Source: Rotaria macrura (Eukaryota > Rotifera > Eurotatoria > Philodinida > Philodinidae). From it: a DNA stretch of 64,000 nucleotides. Both the position numbers and the translations under genes were made by a program. Numbering within the stretch: position 1 is the first letter of the stretch; the number at the start of each line of letters is the position of its first letter. This document shows positions 63,281 to 64,000 of this stretch, in pieces. Below the pieces are notes generated by a model that searched no databases, was not told the origin of the DNA, and was given only the letters and a program-made list of their open reading frames with translations. Location: the NCBI GenBank assembly GCA_900239685.1, contig OENT01000956.1, positions 1-64,000 on the forward strand, read 5' to 3'.

Positions 63281-64000
63281 GTTTTGGAGTCGTAGTTGTA
63301 GAACTAATGATCGTTGTTTTCGCGATACTTATTCGAAAATCTATTCACTAGCTGTTATTTATAATTCAATAAGATAATACGATAGGCAAATATTTTCATT
63401 CACCAGTGCAAGATTTCTGATGTTCTCGAACAATCTTTATCGTTCGATAATATTTGCAGCTTAATAAAAGTATCTAATCTTGCGCATTGAAAAGCGATGA
63501 ATTAAATCGTTTACGTATTCTAGATAAGTTAAGAAAAGAGAAATAATCTCACTGATGATAAAGATAGTGCACCGAAATGTGATGCTTTTTAAAATGGGCT
63601 TCATCAGAAAGTGACGACAGATTGAGTCAAAAACTAAACACAGTATTTAGCCATTTGAAAAAACATTCATTTTCAATTAGAGACTCTACGAAAGTCATTT
63701 ATTTTACTAATGAAGTGACCATCTTTAATATCTTTCAATTGTTATAAATATGTATTCTATATCTCTTACCTAGAAAACTTCTATTTTCCATACAAACATG
63801 GAATTTGAACTTTACAAAAAACTAATCATGGATAATGATGATAGTCTACGATAGTTGTATTCTACTTGGCCGTAACAGTTAGAATTCATCATATTATGAA
63901 TATGCTACCCTGCGCATAGTTTATTCGCATTTGAATATGGCTGAAAAATTTGGATATGTGCGTGAACGTATGTACTTAATTTCATCACATAGGATTTTCA
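63281..64000. other. Upstream region of the stalk-protein gene, no other gene seen
   Basis: AT-rich, with frames under 60 codons. Presumably holds the promoter of the minus-strand gene; no recognisable core element. Confidence 0.5.

Overview
This is a window of a small-intron, AT-rich animal nuclear genome, most likely a bdelloid rotifer (inference). The coding style is metazoan. Introns are mostly 45-80 nt with GT-AG ends. Mediator subunit 14, TRMT1, eL19 and NHERF-like PDZ proteins are all animal-type. The fragment at 32.8-34.2 kb has the 'IIWLDA ... ART ... TPR' layout that I know from bdelloid ADP-ribosyltransferase families. Nothing bacterial, plastid or CRISPR-like is present. Multi-exon models below were built by hand: the reading phase was checked across every listed junction, and the totals are whole codons.

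Layout. 1-4.6 kb: no gene found, short tandem repeats. 4.6-7.55 kb (+): an 11-exon gene for a protein of about 620 aa that joins a U-box, a tyrosine-kinase-like domain and two C2HC (UBZ4-type) fingers. 11.8-13.35 kb (+): a complete cytochrome P450 in two exons. 16.0-22.6 kb (-): NHERF/PDZK1-like PDZ domains, four in an upstream block and two in a downstream block, either two genes or one six-PDZ gene. 27.1-27.8 kb (-): a small secreted protein of unknown role. 29.8-30.9 kb (-): ribosomal protein eL19 with a 5-nt first exon and a Gln/Ala/Pro-rich tail. 32.8-34.2 kb (+): an ADP-ribosyltransferase-like gene missing its catalytic Arg and cut off after one TPR. 36.1-38.7 kb (-): TRMT1 tRNA methyltransferase, 10 exons. 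39.3-51.1 kb (-): a complete MED14 in 30 exons, about 1430 aa. 55.9-56.5 kb (+): a small secreted, highly charged protein. 56.6-57.5 kb: a Ginger-like DNA transposon derivative with two near-identical 276-bp inverted repeats. 60.1-63.3 kb (-): a type II membrane protein whose Ser/Thr-rich stalk is encoded by 15 tiny phase-1 exons and which ends in a jelly-roll-like domain.

The genes do not form one pathway. Housekeeping genes for transcription (MED14), tRNA modification (TRMT1) and translation (eL19) lie among lineage-specific genes (U-box kinase, PDZ scaffold, ART-like, mucin-like stalk protein). Two other small transposon remnants carry 8-bp direct repeats and CA-nn-G ends, as hAT elements do. 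The most novel items are the U-box/kinase/UBZ fusion, the micro-exon stalk gene, and the Ginger-like element that carries only the start of an integrase.
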